Shown here in pieces: positions 25,503 to 35,586 of a stretch of 64,000 nucleotides of DNA (the first letter of the stretch is position 1; each line of letters opens with the position of its first letter). The stretch is from Pseudoalteromonas sp. SMS1 (GTDB taxonomy: Bacteria > Pseudomonadota > Gammaproteobacteria > Enterobacterales > Alteromonadaceae): positions 1 to 64,000 of the forward strand of contig NZ_JAKGBI010000015.1 of NCBI RefSeq assembly GCF_021530565.1, given 5' to 3'. The notes under the pieces were generated by a model, which worked only from the letters and a program-made list of their open reading frames with translations, did not search any database and was not told the origin of the DNA. A program made the translations under genes and the position numbers.

Positions 25503-26489
25503 ATGGCTCAAACAGCAAAACAGAAAAGTAAAGTGAACCCGGAATTAGACGATAAATTTAGCGGGGTTGACTCTGAAGATGGTCCTAGTGAAGAACTTCT
25601 TGAAGATATAGATAATGAAGAAGAGCTTTTTGCGAAGGATGAGACGGTTAAAAATTTAGACGCAACCCAATTGTATCTCGGTGAGATTGGCTTCTCTCCA
25701 TTACTGAGCGCTGAAGAAGAAGTATATTTTGCGCGCAAAGCCCTGAAAGGGTGTGAAGCCTCTCGTAAGAGAATGATTGAGAGTAATTTACGTTTGGTTG
25801 TTAAAATTGCACGCCGTTATAATAATCGGGGACTAGCACTGCTCGACCTCATCGAAGAAGGTAACTTAGGGTTAATTAGAGCAGTCGAAAAATTTGACCC
25901 AGAACGAGGTTTTAGATTCTCGACTTACGCTACTTGGTGGATAAGGCAGACCATCGAGCGGGCGATTATGAATCAGACCAGAACTATTCGTCTACCTATC
26001 CATGTCGTGAAAGAGTTAAACGTATATCTCAGAACTGCACGAGAATTGACGCAAAAACTAGATCACGAACCTACAGCTGAAGAAATTGCAGAGTGTCTCG
26101 ACAAGCCGGTTGAAGACGTGAGCAAGATGCTTCGCCTAAATGAAAAAATCACCTCTGTTGACACACCAATCGGTGGCGACAACGATAAAGCACTGCTTGA
26201 TATCATCGCTGATGAAAGAGGCTATGAACCGGAGAGTGAAGTACAAAATAAAGATATCAATCGCCACATAGTTGACTGGTTAGGTGAGCTTAACCCTAAA
26301 CAGCGAGAAGTCTTAGCACGCAGATTTGGATTACTCGGTTATGAACCATCGACATTGGAAGATGTAGGTCGAGAGATTGGTTTAACCCGTGAGCGGGTAA
26401 GGCAGATTCAAGTTGAAGCACTGCGTCGTCTCAAAGATATTTTACAGCATGAAGGTTTAAGCACAGATAGCCTATTTGAACAGCTTTAA
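25503..26489 (+). CDS. rpoS: RNA polymerase sigma factor RpoS
   Basis: A 328-residue stationary-phase sigma factor. Region 1.2 begins at about 53, region 2 shows [53 protein letters not shown], and region 4 ends with [22 protein letters not shown] 25503 is chosen over ATG 25497 because GGGAGG at 25491-25496 leaves 6 bases of spacing to the former and none to the latter. The N-terminus is unusually acidic but intact. No fragmentation is seen. Confidence 0.96.
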   Translation: MAQTAKQKSKVNPELDDKFSGVDSEDGPSEELLEDIDNEEELFAKDETVKNLDATQLYLGEIGFSPLLSAEEEVYFARKALKGCEASRKRMIESNLRLVVKIARRYNNRGLALLDLIEEGNLGLIRAVEKFDPERGFRFSTYATWWIRQTIERAIMNQTRTIRLPIHVVKELNVYLRTARELTQKLDHEPTAEEIAECLDKPVEDVSKMLRLNEKITSVDTPIGGDNDKALLDIIADERGYEPESEVQNKDINRHIVDWLGELNPKQREVLARRFGLLGYEPSTLEDVGREIGLTRERVRQIQVEALRRLKDILQHEGLSTDSLFEQL

Positions 26490-26530
26490 TCTTTACCCAT
26501 AAAACCAATGCTTTAAGAGCATAGGTGGCA

Positions 26531-26571
26531 CTTTTTCCCTAGGTTTGAAATAGTATTATCTAGGGAAAAAG
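26531..26571. repeat. 12-bp perfect inverted repeat downstream of rpoS
   Basis: CTTTTTCCCTAG (26531-26542) and CTAGGGAAAAAG (26560-26571) are perfect inverted copies separated by 17 bases. They lie 42 bases after the rpoS stop and well before the shared terminator. There is no T run directly after the stem, so it is not a standard terminator. It could be an mRNA 3' structure, a protein-binding palindrome or a repeat remnant. Confidence 0.6.
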
Positions 26572-26710
26572 TTGATTTTTCTTACGCTCGATTCCCAATT
26601 ATTAACGCATTCAATTCATCCGTTGACTAGGCATGTTGTGTAAAAGCAAGTTACTTGGAGCTGTTCAACTTATTGACCGAGTGAGATGGTGATGGGTCTA
26701 TCAGATATAA

Positions 26711-26742
26711 AAAAGCCACTGTATGGGACAGTGGCTTTTATT
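26711..26742. terminator. Bidirectional terminator between rpoS and valS
   Basis: A 12-bp stem AAAAGCCACTGT (26711-26722) / ACAGTGGCTTTT (26728-26739) with a 5-base loop. A-rich and T-rich flanks on the two sides allow termination of both convergent genes, rpoS (+) and valS (-). Confidence 0.85.
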
Positions 26743-26759
26743 ATCAATGTAAAGCGAGA

Positions 26760-29606
26760 TTAAAGAGATTCTATTTTAGCTTTTTGCTCTAGTAGCTTGG
26801 CTTTCGCATCGCTAAATTCTGCTAATTTCTCTTTCTCTTTTTCTAATACCGCAGCGGGTGCATTATTCACAAACTTTTCGTTTGCCAATTTTTTCTCCAC
26901 CTGGGCAAGGCCTTTTTCAGCTTTTTCTAGCTGTTTAGCAATACGAGCAAGCTCCGCATCGACATCGATGAGACCTGCCATTGGGATCATAATTTCTAGA
27001 TCACCAATAAATGCTGTGGCTGACGCTGGGGCATCTTCTTTATTTTCTAGAACAGTAAACGCTTCTAGTTTAGCCAATGAGCTCAAAAATGCTTTATTGT
27101 CATCTAGTCTACGTTGATCTTGCTCGCTTACATTCGCCAGCAATACGCTCAGCGGCTTATTCGGACTGATGTCCATTTCACCACGAATGTTACGAATGGC
27201 CAAAATGAACTGCTTAACCCATTCAAGATCAGCCATTGCTTGTTCATCGACAATTGAAGCATCGAATTGTGGGAATGCCTGCAACATAATTGTACTTGCT
27301 TCGATGCCTGCAATCGGTGCGACACGCTTCCAGATGGTCTCGGTGATATAGGGCATTAATGGGTGCATCAGGCGTAGCAGACCTTCTAACACAGTGATTA
27401 GTGTATGACGTGTGCCACGTTGTTGTACTTCATCACCTTTGAATAGAACAGGCTTAGTTAACTCTAAGTACCAGTCACAGAACTGATTCCAAGTGAATTC
27501 GTAAATTGTATTTGCTGCAAGGTCAAAACGATAGTTGTCCAAATGCTCAGTAAAGGTATTTACCGTGTTTTGGAACTGGCCCAAGATCCAGCGGTCAGCC
27601 AATGAATATTGTTTAGGCGCATCGTTGAATCCGCAATCTTGCTCTTCTGTGTTCATCAGCACGTAACGGCTCGCGTTCCAAAGCTTATTACAGAAGTTAC
27701 GATAGCCTTCAAGTCTGTTCATATCCCAGTTGATATCACGACCTGTAGATGCCATTGCCGCAAGTGTAAAACGCAATGCATCCGTACCGTGGGCCTCAAT
27801 ACCATCCGCAAATGTTTTACGGGTGTTTTTCTCAATCTTCTTTGCTAATTGAGGTTGCATCATGTTACCGGTGCGCTTAGTCACAAGGCTTTCCAGGTCA
27901 ATACCGTCGATCATATCTAGCGGATCGAGTACATTCCCTTTTGACTTAGACATCTTATCGCCGTTTTCATCACGAATAAGGCCAGTCACATAAACGGTTT
28001 TAAAAGGTACTTGTGATGTGCCATCGTCATTTTTAACGAAGTGCATGGTCATCATGATCATGCGGGCAACCCAGAAGAAAATAATATCAAAGCCAGTAAC
28101 TAGTACATCAGACGGGTGGAATACTTTTAAGTCTTCCGTATTTTCTGGCCAACCTTGTGTTGAAAAAGTCCACAGTGCAGATGAGAACCAAGTATCCAAT
28201 ACATCATCGTCTTGTTTGAGTACAACGTCGTCACTTAGGTTGTTGTCTTTGCGCACTTCAGCTTCGTCGCGACCAACGTATACGTTACCCTCGGCATCAT
28301 ACCAAGCTGGAATACGGTGTCCCCACCAAAGTTGGCGAGAGATACACCAGTCTTGAATATCACGCATCCAAGAGAAGTACATGTTTTCGTACTGTTTAGG
28401 TACAAATTGAATATCACCATCTTCGACTGCTTTGATAGCAGGCTCAGCAAGCGGTGCGACTCGTACATACCATTGGTCTGTTAGCAATGGCTCGATAACC
28501 ACACCGGAACGGTCACCGTAAGGCACGGTTAGGCTATGGTCGTCAATTTTCTCTAATAGGCCAGCTTGTTCAAATTCTTCAATGATTAACTTACGTGCAT
28601 CAAAGCGATCTAAACCGTGGAAGCGCTCAGGGATCGGTGCATCAAGAGTCAGCTCTTTACCGTCAAAGGTATAGCTTTCACCTTGTGCCAGTACAGCAGC
28701 GTCTTTGTTAAACACGTTGATCATAGGTAGCTGGTGGCGCTTACCTACTTCGTTATCGTTAAAGTCATGTGCTGGTGTGATCTTTACACAACCAGTGCCT
28801 TTTTCCATGTCAGCATGTTCATCTGCAACGATTGGAATACGACGATTAACGATAGGAAGCAAAATCTCTTTGCCAATCAGGTCTTGATAGCGCTCATCGT
28901 CAGGGTTGACTGCAACCCCTGTATCACCAAGCATAGTCTCTGGGCGGGTAGTCGCGACAATGATATAGTCTTTTCCGTCTTTGGTTTTAACACCGTCTGC
29001 CAACGGATAGCGCAAGTTCCACATGTGACCTTGCTTATCTTTGTTTTCAACCTCTAGGTCTGAAATTGCAGTGTGTAGTTTTGGATCCCAGTTTACGAGG
29101 CGTTTACCACGATAAATTAAGTCATCTTTATACAAACGAACAAAGACTTCTTTTACCGCTTCAGAGAGACCCTCGTCCATAGTGAAGCGTTCTCGGTCCC
29201 AATCTACTGACGCGCCTAAACGACGTAACTGCTTTGTAATTGTGCCACCTGACTCATTTTTCCATTGCCAAATTCTGTCGATGAATTCGTCACGACCCAA
29301 GTCGTGTCTTGTTTTACCTTCTTCAGCGGCAAGTTTACGTTCCACAACCATTTGTGTTGCAATACCTGCGTGGTCAGTACCGACCTGCCATAAAGTATTT
29401 TTACCTTTCATACGCTGGTAGCGTGTTAGCGTATCCATGATAGTATCTTGGAACGCATGGCCCATGTGCAGGCTACCTGTGACGTTTGGTGGCGGGATCA
29501 TGATTGAGTATGCATCGCCTTGTCCAGAAGGCTTAAAATAGCCATTCTCTTCCCAGTCTTGATATAGTGACTGTTCAATATCTTGTGGATTATAGGTTTT
29601 ATCCAT
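26760..29606 (-). CDS. valS: Valyl-tRNA synthetase
   Basis: A 948-residue class I aminoacyl-tRNA synthetase charging tRNA-Val. The HIGH-type motif is [15 protein letters not shown] near residue 40, the KMSKS motif sits in [14 protein letters not shown] near 553, and the C-terminal arm is a coiled coil ([27 protein letters not shown]). An editing domain lies between. Twenty-three bases separate it from holC upstream. Confidence 0.97.
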   Translation of the reverse strand: MDKTYNPQDIEQSLYQDWEENGYFKPSGQGDAYSIMIPPPNVTGSLHMGHAFQDTIMDTLTRYQRMKGKNTLWQVGTDHAGIATQMVVERKLAAEEGKTRHDLGRDEFIDRIWQWKNESGGTITKQLRRLGASVDWDRERFTMDEGLSEAVKEVFVRLYKDDLIYRGKRLVNWDPKLHTAISDLEVENKDKQGHMWNLRYPLADGVKTKDGKDYIIVATTRPETMLGDTGVAVNPDDERYQDLIGKEILLPIVNRRIPIVADEHADMEKGTGCVKITPAHDFNDNEVGKRHQLPMINVFNKDAAVLAQGESYTFDGKELTLDAPIPERFHGLDRFDARKLIIEEFEQAGLLEKIDDHSLTVPYGDRSGVVIEPLLTDQWYVRVAPLAEPAIKAVEDGDIQFVPKQYENMYFSWMRDIQDWCISRQLWWGHRIPAWYDAEGNVYVGRDEAEVRKDNNLSDDVVLKQDDDVLDTWFSSALWTFSTQGWPENTEDLKVFHPSDVLVTGFDIIFFWVARMIMMTMHFVKNDDGTSQVPFKTVYVTGLIRDENGDKMSKSKGNVLDPLDMIDGIDLESLVTKRTGNMMQPQLAKKIEKNTRKTFADGIEAHGTDALRFTLAAMASTGRDINWDMNRLEGYRNFCNKLWNASRYVLMNTEEQDCGFNDAPKQYSLADRWILGQFQNTVNTFTEHLDNYRFDLAANTIYEFTWNQFCDWYLELTKPVLFKGDEVQQRGTRHTLITVLEGLLRLMHPLMPYITETIWKRVAPIAGIEASTIMLQAFPQFDASIVDEQAMADLEWVKQFILAIRNIRGEMDISPNKPLSVLLANVSEQDQRRLDDNKAFLSSLAKLEAFTVLENKEDAPASATAFIGDLEIMIPMAGLIDVDAELARIAKQLEKAEKGLAQVEKKLANEKFVNNAPAAVLEKEKEKLAEFSDAKAKLLEQKAKIESL

Positions 29607-29629
29607 TACACAGAACCTTTAAAAATACT

Positions 29630-30076
29630 TTAATTATCAATTTCTTTTGTTGAAATATTTGCGCCTACAGCGCGAAGTTGTTTGAACCTTTCTCGTGCAG
29701 CCTGTTTGGCATGTGGCTCCACCGGCACAAAATCGTAAACCAGCTCAAATCGTCGGATAAAATCCGGGACTTGAGTGGCGAGGTTGATCAGTGTGGAGCG
29801 CCTTCCAACTGGTGGCATTTGTCCAATTTCCACTGGTGCCCCCCCTTTTGGGCCCTCACCTTGTAAATTATGAGGTACGAAGCTTTCAGCATCGAACTGC
29901 CACAAATATTCGTCAATAGCATGGGCATCTTCTACGTTGTCTACATAAATAAACACACGTTGCCCAGCACGGTATAGTTTAGCAGCACTACGTGCTGCAA
30001 GATCAAAATGAGCCGGGACTTGCTGATTGGGCTCATGGTCATGCTTTAACACAAAAAAGCGTGCGTTGATTGACAT
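29630..30076 (-). CDS. holC: DNA polymerase III subunit chi
   Basis: A 148-residue chi subunit of the clamp-loader complex, which contacts single-strand binding protein. It matches the family in length and in the pattern ARFFVLKHD...AARSAAKLYRAGQRVFIYVDNVEDAHAIDEYLW. The pepA-holC-valS order is the standard gammaproteobacterial arrangement. Confidence 0.92.
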   Translation of the reverse strand: MSINARFFVLKHDHEPNQQVPAHFDLAARSAAKLYRAGQRVFIYVDNVEDAHAIDEYLWQFDAESFVPHNLQGEGPKGGAPVEIGQMPPVGRRSTLINLATQVPDFIRRFELVYDFVPVEPHAKQAARERFKQLRAVGANISTKEIDN

Positions 30077-30152
30077 GGCATGTGACTTATATTCAGTCCT
30101 GAATTATTGGCTTAGCGCGTGCCGCTTAGCCTCAATTCAGCGTTCAAAATAA

Positions 30153-30179
30153 AGCCGCATTCTGACACAGAATGCGGCT
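30153..30179 (-). terminator. Terminator after pepA
   Basis: An 11-bp perfect stem AGCCGCATTCT (30153-30163) / AGAATGCGGCT (30169-30179) with a 5-base loop. Read on the minus strand it is followed by TTATTTT, and it lies between pepA and holC, so it probably ends pepA transcription. Confidence 0.8.
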
Positions 30180-30245
30180 ATCATCAATCTAGAGTCGCAC
30201 TTGAGTTAAGTTAATTAGTGCTAGGACTCGATATTGCAGTGTTAA

Positions 30246-31757
30246 TTAATCTTGCATACCTTCAGTAATGTTTGCTCGATTTAAAAGGTATTGCATAAGC
30301 ATAGGAACTGGTCTACCCGTGGCGCCTTTGTTGGCTCCGCTGCGCCACGCGGTTCCCGCCACATCAATGTGTGCCCAATTATACTTTTTCGTAAATTTAG
30401 ACAGGAAACAGGCAGCAGTAATCGTCCCCGCTGCTTTACCACCTAAATTAGTAAAGTCTGCAAAGGGGCTCTTCAATTGCTCTTGGTAGTCATCCCACAA
30501 CGGAAGCTGCCAAGCTCGGTCACCACTTTGCTCAGACGCTTTCAGTAAATCATGTGCCAGTGGGTTGTGGTTAGATAATAACCCAGATGCATGATGGCCA
30601 AGTGCAACAATGCATGCGCCGGTCAGTGTTGCCACGTCTACGACGGTGTCTGGCTCAAAAGCTTCGACATAAGTCAGTGCATCACACAGTACTAAACGGC
30701 CTTCTGCGTCGGTGTTCAGTACTTCTACAGTTTGGCCTGACATGGTTGTTAAAATATCACCAGGACGATATGCGCGACTACTTGGCATATTTTCACAGCC
30801 GGCTAAGACACCAATGACGTTAAGCGGTAATTGCATTTGTACGACGGCACGCATTAAGCCTAACACACCCGCTGCGCCACCCATGTCGTACTTCATTTCA
30901 TCCATTCCTTCACCTGGCTTTAACGAAATACCGCCAGAATCAAAAGTGAGACCTTTACCAACAAAAACAATGGGGGCTTGTTTTTCTGAGGCGCCATTGT
31001 AATGGATCACGGACATGACAGACTCATTTTCACTGCCACGACCGACCGCAAGGTAAGAATGCATACCGAGCTCTTCCATCTCTTTCTCGCCGACTAAATT
31101 AACCGTGACATTGTCAAATTCTTTGGTCAATTGTTCAGCTTGCTCGCCTAAATAACGCGGGTTACAAATATTAGGTGGCATATTTGCAACGTCTTTACAC
31201 AGCTTTGCGCCCGCAGCGATGGCTAAACCATGCTCGATCGCATTTTCACCAATCGTCAATTCTCTGCGCGTAGGGACATTAAAGACGATCTTACGAAGTG
31301 GACGTCTTGCTTCGCTTTTTTTGCTTTTTAGCTGATTAAAGGTGTATAAGCAATCTTGGGTCGTCTCAACCGCTTGACGCACTTTCCAATAGGTATCGCG
31401 GCCCTTAACATGTTGCTCTGTTAGAAAGCACACTGCTTCCATAGAGCCTGTTTCATTAAGTGTATTAATGGTTTTAGATATGATTTGCTTGTATTGTTTG
31501 TCATCAAGCTCTCGTTCTTTACCACAGCCAACTAATAAAACGCGTTCGCTAAGTACATTGGGTACATGATGGAGTAATAATACTTGCCCTGGTTTACCTT
31601 CTAGGTCACCACGGCGTAATAAATTAGAAATGTAGCCTTCGCTGATTTTATCCAGCTGCTCACCCACCGGCGATAAACGACGTGGCTCATACACCCCAAC
31701 AACAATACACGCACTGCGTTGCTTCTCTGGACTACCACTTTTAACGCTGAATTCCAT
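30246..31757 (-). CDS. pepA: Leucyl aminopeptidase PepA
   Basis: A 503-residue M17 metallopeptidase that removes N-terminal amino acids; it also binds DNA in some species. The signature [10 protein letters not shown] lies near residue 350, and the metal and catalytic lysine block [30 protein letters not shown] near 266. It is divergent from lptF with 195 bases between, the common pepA/lptFG arrangement. Confidence 0.96.
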   Translation of the reverse strand: MEFSVKSGSPEKQRSACIVVGVYEPRRLSPVGEQLDKISEGYISNLLRRGDLEGKPGQVLLLHHVPNVLSERVLLVGCGKERELDDKQYKQIISKTINTLNETGSMEAVCFLTEQHVKGRDTYWKVRQAVETTQDCLYTFNQLKSKKSEARRPLRKIVFNVPTRRELTIGENAIEHGLAIAAGAKLCKDVANMPPNICNPRYLGEQAEQLTKEFDNVTVNLVGEKEMEELGMHSYLAVGRGSENESVMSVIHYNGASEKQAPIVFVGKGLTFDSGGISLKPGEGMDEMKYDMGGAAGVLGLMRAVVQMQLPLNVIGVLAGCENMPSSRAYRPGDILTTMSGQTVEVLNTDAEGRLVLCDALTYVEAFEPDTVVDVATLTGACIVALGHHASGLLSNHNPLAHDLLKASEQSGDRAWQLPLWDDYQEQLKSPFADFTNLGGKAAGTITAACFLSKFTKKYNWAHIDVAGTAWRSGANKGATGRPVPMLMQYLLNRANITEGMQD

Positions 31758-31952
31758 TGCGACTCCTGAGTCTAAGTTATGCCATTTTCAACTTTAAATG
31801 CCAAATTACATCAAGTTAACTAAGTTACTTTAGTGCACCCGCACTAGTAGGATATTTGATTTTGATGGCATATAATAAAGTGACTAAAATAACCAGTTTA
31901 CTCAAAATTTCCTACTATTCCAGTGAAATGAGACGTTTTATAGGGGCGAACA

Positions 31953-33065
31953 TTGCTAATTTTTCGATATTTAACTGCTGAAGTTTTAAAATCGCAGGTC
32001 GCCGTTTTCCTTACCTTGATGACAATTTTTCTCTCGCAAAAATTTGTGAAGATTTTAGCAGAGGCTTCGGGCGGCGGAATTCCGGGAAAACTTGTGTTGT
32101 CCTTTTTGGCGCTTAATTTACCTAAGCTTGCCGTGTATATTCTGCCTTTGAGCGTTTTTTTAGGTATCATTTTAGCGTATAGCCGGATTTATGCTGACAG
32201 TGAAATGACCGTGTTGAAAGCGTGTGGTGTCAGTGAGTGGTATGTAGTCAGAGTGACATTGGCTTCCAGTTTGGTAATGGCTTTATTGGCGGCTTTTATT
32301 AGTTTATATGCCGCGCCTTGGGCAGGCGAAAAGCAAAATCAATTGCGCGAGCAGGCAAATGCTGAGTCTGGCTTAACCCAGTTACGTGCAGGCCGTTTCC
32401 AACAAACGGGTAACGAAAAAGCGGTTGTGTTTATTCACAATACCAGTGAACAAGGCACTGTGCTAAACAAGGTATTCGTGGCACAGCTACCCGAAAAAGA
32501 ATCTAATCATGCCGCGCGCATTGTGTATGCACAGCAAGGGGAAGTCGTTGATGGTGATTCAGGGGAGCAGCAGCTGATCCTTAAAGATGGTAAAAGATAC
32601 GAAACGGACGGCTTTAGCCAAGCGTTGAATAAAACAGAATTTGGCAGTTACCAGGTGCAAATCCAAGAGCAAGAAATTGAGCGTAGGCGTCGGGAACTAG
32701 AAGATCTACCATCGTCACGTCTACTTGAATTGGATACCCCCGAGGCTGCGGCACAATTACAACTTCGTATCGCCACGCCGATTTCAATTATTTTACTGAC
32801 GCTGTTGGCTGTGCCGCTCAGTGTTGTAAACCCTCGACAAGGTAAATTTGCTAAACTTGTGCCTGCAATTGGGATTTATCTGGGTTACTTCATTCTTTTA
32901 AACGCGGGTAAATATCTCGTTGCGGAGAGTAAAATTCCACCGTCTATTGGTTTGTGGTGGATTCATTTGAGTGTGCTATTTATTGGCACATACTTAATCG
33001 TCAAAGGTCGCCCTTTTGGTGTCTGGCTCAGATCGATACTGAAGAGAAGGGAGGCCGTGGCATGA
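31953..33065 (+). CDS. lptF: LPS export permease LptF
   Basis: A 370-residue inner-membrane subunit of the LptB2FGC lipopolysaccharide extraction ABC transporter. Membrane helices lie at the N-terminal third (about 15-120) and the C-terminal third (about 270-360), with a periplasmic beta-jellyroll domain between. The start is TTG at 31953, giving MLIFRYLTAEVLKSQ. It ends in an ATGA overlap with lptG. Confidence 0.93.
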   Translation: MLIFRYLTAEVLKSQVAVFLTLMTIFLSQKFVKILAEASGGGIPGKLVLSFLALNLPKLAVYILPLSVFLGIILAYSRIYADSEMTVLKACGVSEWYVVRVTLASSLVMALLAAFISLYAAPWAGEKQNQLREQANAESGLTQLRAGRFQQTGNEKAVVFIHNTSEQGTVLNKVFVAQLPEKESNHAARIVYAQQGEVVDGDSGEQQLILKDGKRYETDGFSQALNKTEFGSYQVQIQEQEIERRRRELEDLPSSRLLELDTPEAAAQLQLRIATPISIILLTLLAVPLSVVNPRQGKFAKLVPAIGIYLGYFILLNAGKYLVAESKIPPSIGLWWIHLSVLFIGTYLIVKGRPFGVWLRSILKRREAVA

Positions 33066-34129
33066 TGAAAACACTTGATTGGTACTTGGGGCGCAGCATC
33101 TTACAAACAACCAGTTTCGCGCTTTTGGTATTTGTTGGCATCAATACACTGATAAAATTTATTGAACAGCTGCGGTCGGTGGGAAGGGGCTCTTATGAAG
33201 TAACGGATGCCCTCCTGTTTACGTTATATAGCGTACCAAGCGACATTGTGGTCTTTTTTCCAATGGCGGCATTGATTGGCGGATTAACAGGATTAGGGGC
33301 GCTTGCATCAAGTAGCGAATTGGTGGTGATGCAAGCTGCGGGTATGTCTCGGTTGCAGATTATTGGGTCTGTAATGAAAACCGCCATAGTGCTGGCAATA
33401 TCGATGATGGCATTGGGTGAGTGGGGCGCACCAGAAGCCGAACGCACAGCAAAACAATTGCGTAATCAAGCGATATACGGAGGGGATGTATATGATGCGC
33501 AGAAAGGGGTTTGGGCTAAAGATGGCAATAACTTCATTAATATTGCAAATGTTGAGCAGTCGGGTGAGCTAACAGATGTCAACATTTATCATTTTGATGA
33601 TGAGTTGAACCTAAAACACATTACCCGTGCCCAGTCAGCGATCCCGTCAAATGACGGTTGGCAATTAAAAGCGGTTGAAGAGGTACTCATCTCTGAGGAG
33701 CAAGTGAGTACTTTGTATGCGCAATCGAGTGTGTATGAATCTCAATTAACGATTGATCGGCTTGGTGTTGCTTCTTACGAGCCTGAATCATTGTCTTTCA
33801 GTGGTTTGCTTTCTTATTTAAATTACCTTGAACAGAATGAGCAAGACACCAGTCATTATGAGCTAGCCTTGTGGCGAAAAGTCATGCAGCCGATAACAAT
33901 CGCGGTGATGTTACTCGTGGCATTGTCGTTTATATTTGGGCCATTGCGCTCCGTTAGTATGGGAGCTCGGATCATCATGGGGGTTGTGACTGGGTTGATT
34001 TTCCACTTAAGTAACGAGGTGTTTGGCCCCATTGTGATGGTCTATCAAATCCCACCCTTGGTTGGGGCGATTATGCCAAGTATCATTTTTACCATGGTGG
34101 CGATGTACTTCTTGCAACGCAGACAATAA
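33062..34129 (+). CDS. lptG: LPS export permease LptG
   Basis: A 355-residue partner of LptF with the same layout: membrane helices at both ends and a periplasmic domain at about 130-265. ATG 33062 (MMKTLDWYLGRSIL) is chosen. The frame is open further upstream, but that part overlaps lptF and does not resemble the family. An ATGA overlap couples it to lptF. Confidence 0.94.
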   Translation: MMKTLDWYLGRSILQTTSFALLVFVGINTLIKFIEQLRSVGRGSYEVTDALLFTLYSVPSDIVVFFPMAALIGGLTGLGALASSSELVVMQAAGMSRLQIIGSVMKTAIVLAISMMALGEWGAPEAERTAKQLRNQAIYGGDVYDAQKGVWAKDGNNFINIANVEQSGELTDVNIYHFDDELNLKHITRAQSAIPSNDGWQLKAVEEVLISEEQVSTLYAQSSVYESQLTIDRLGVASYEPESLSFSGLLSYLNYLEQNEQDTSHYELALWRKVMQPITIAVMLLVALSFIFGPLRSVSMGARIIMGVVTGLIFHLSNEVFGPIVMVYQIPPLVGAIMPSIIFTMVAMYFLQRRQ

Positions 34130-34131
34130 AC

Positions 34132-34156
34132 AAAAAGGCGCATTTGGCGCCTTTTT
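34132..34156. terminator. Terminator between lptG and the RDD gene
   Basis: A 10-bp stem AAAAAGGCGC (34132-34141) / GCGCCTTTTT (34147-34156) with a 5-base loop. It starts three bases after the lptG stop and works in both directions, serving the convergent RDD gene as well. Confidence 0.9.
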
Positions 34157-34170
34157 GTTATCAAGCGAAA

Positions 34171-34683
34171 TTAATCATCGAGGCTGTCGTAGACTCTCTT
34201 GTTCTCTTCTTTACTCAATAAGACAACCTCAGTTTTGCACACTAAATCTTGTAAAGCACGCCTGTGCTTTCTGTCTAGAATAACAATGAGGTTACCTAGG
34301 CCGAGTAATGCGGTCAGGCTTCTTGCAATTGCTTGTGGCCAGCTTAGTAACTTTCCATCTGTACGCTGCACTTTTAATCGCCATGCTCTCATCCCAATCG
34401 TTTGACCACTTTTGGTCCAAAAATAACCAAAAAATACGACAGACACAGTAATGAGCATCATCGTGCGTAAATAATAAAGTATGGGCGTTGCCTGAATCAA
34501 TGCCGTCACATCTTCATGCGTGCCAAGAGAGAACAAGCCAATTGATATCATGCCTTGTACTAAAACTAAATAAATGATGGTTGTCAGCATGGCAAACGCA
34601 ATAACCACGAGTGCATCATAAATTAATGATGCGAGTCGTCGAATAAACCCTGCGCGAGGAAATGGTGTCATAGGAGCACTCAA
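34171..34683 (-). CDS. RDD family membrane protein
   Basis: A 170-residue membrane protein with the RDD pattern: GFIRRLASLIYDALVVIAF at the first helix (R, D and D positions), and helices at about 16-45, 65-95 and near 130-150. A GQTIGMRAWRLKVQRTDG segment follows the second helix region. RDD proteins are thought to be small transporters, some acting as sodium/proton antiporters. The role here is unknown. No partner gene is adjacent on its strand. Confidence 0.85.
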   Translation of the reverse strand: MSAPMTPFPRAGFIRRLASLIYDALVVIAFAMLTTIIYLVLVQGMISIGLFSLGTHEDVTALIQATPILYYLRTMMLITVSVVFFGYFWTKSGQTIGMRAWRLKVQRTDGKLLSWPQAIARSLTALLGLGNLIVILDRKHRRALQDLVCKTEVVLLSKEENKRVYDSLDD

Positions 34684-34800
34684 TAAAAACTATATGGCCA
34701 ATATTTTACACAATATCGTCCGCTTTCTTTATTAAAGCATATATATTTTATGATTTTGGTCAAATACCCAACACTTAAACACTTTTATCAAAAAAACTGC

Positions 34801-34828
34801 TTGCTAGCCTGTCACATATTTGTATAAT
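34801..34828 (+). promoter_or_regulatory. Sigma70-like promoter for tRNA-Leu
   Basis: TTGCTA (34801-34806) and TATAAT (34823-34828) are 16 bases apart, and a TG precedes the -10 box. The inferred start of transcription is near 34836, leaving a leader of about 85 bases before the tRNA. Confidence 0.7.
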
Positions 34829-34921
34829 GCAGGGCATAGAGACGAGGGCAAATAAAAAAAGCCTAAGCTCAAAGTGGTTTTTCTTTATCTTCTCATAGCT
34901 AGAAGATTAAAGAAAAATGAT

Positions 34922-35006
34922 GCCAGTGTGATGGAATTGGTAGACATGACGGATTCAAAATCCGTTGCCTTCGGGCGTGGCGGTTCAAGTCCGCCCACTG
35001 GTACCA
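34922..35006 (+). tRNA. tRNA-Leu (CAA)
   Basis: An 85-base class II tRNA. The acceptor stem is GCCAGTG / CACTGGT (with a G-U first pair), the 3' CCA is encoded, and the anticodon stem-loop ACGGA-TTCAAAA-TCCGT gives anticodon CAA. A long variable arm (TTGCCTTCGGGCGT region) and a T-arm GGCGGTTCAAGTCCGCC follow. It reads UUG codons. A promoter and a strong terminator frame it as a single-gene unit. Confidence 0.95.
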
Positions 35007-35014
35007 CTTTTTAT

Positions 35015-35043
35015 AGCCCCAGAATGATTTCTGGGGCTTTTTT
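35015..35043 (+). terminator. Terminator after tRNA-Leu
   Basis: A 10-bp stem AGCCCCAGAA (35015-35024) / TTCTGGGGCT (35029-35038) with a 4-base loop is followed by a T run to 35043. It lies 8 bases past the tRNA 3' end. Confidence 0.9.
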
Positions 35044-35135
35044 ATTTCTGCTGAACCCTCATTCACCTTATTTTTCCTGTCTATATACTCGCTATTTGGC
35101 CAATCAAAATGAATGTGCCCAATATAAACGGTGCG

Positions 35136-35372
35136 TTATAGTTTTACTTCTTGCTTTTGAATGCTGATTAAATAATCCTTTTCTTTTGGGGAGAGGTTTA
35201 AGCCTTCTAAAGTTTCAATATCTATCTTTACAGGTTCATTGTATTTCATCATGTAAATTATCGAGTCGGCTAGCCTTACTTTATGTCTTGTGGATACAAA
35301 TATAAATGTCGTATAAATCACAGACAGTACAATCAGTAGTAATAACACAAGTATAGTCGCTAAGATTTCCAT
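35136..35372 (-). CDS. Small single-pass membrane protein, unknown
   Basis: A 78-residue protein starting MEILATILVLLLLIVLSVIYTTFIF, a strong N-terminal membrane helix (about 3-25), then a soluble tail of about 50 residues with KVRLADSIIYMMKYNEPVKIDIETLEGLNLSPKEKDYL. The frame stays open to a TTG at 35387. ATG 35372 is preferred because GGGGA lies about 6 bases upstream. It is not a recognised family. It could be a real small envelope protein; the regular tail composition argues against chance. Confidence 0.5.
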   Translation of the reverse strand: MEILATILVLLLLIVLSVIYTTFIFVSTRHKVRLADSIIYMMKYNEPVKIDIETLEGLNLSPKEKDYLISIQKQEVKL

Positions 35373-35586
35373 CACGTTCCCCATCAATATTTTACTTTAT
35401 GATGATGGCAAGTGTGACTATAAAATTGTTCATAAAACATACATAGTGCATAACTTTCACTATGCCTATGTCTATATTGGTATTTATTGCAAAATGGGTC
35501 GGTTTCTTTTGGCTTAATTGTTTACGCTAGATTGATAATTCTCGACTAAACTTGATCTGGGGCGAGAGACAATTTAGGTTATTTTT

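Noticed and set aside
28705..29057. Plus-strand frames opposite valS
   Set aside because: They are shadows of the strongly conserved valS coding sequence with no ribosome sites or family features.
32954..33061. Upstream extension of lptG inside lptF
   Set aside because: The 36 extra residues are an out-of-frame reading of lptF; ATG 33062 gives the family N-terminus.
34922..35006. tRNA-Leu as an integration site for a mobile island
   Set aside because: No integrase, no repeated tRNA 3' end and no island genes follow; it is framed by its own promoter and terminator.
34874..35167. A 97-residue frame across the tRNA-Leu gene
   Set aside because: It reads through a well-formed tRNA and its terminator, so it is a chance open frame.
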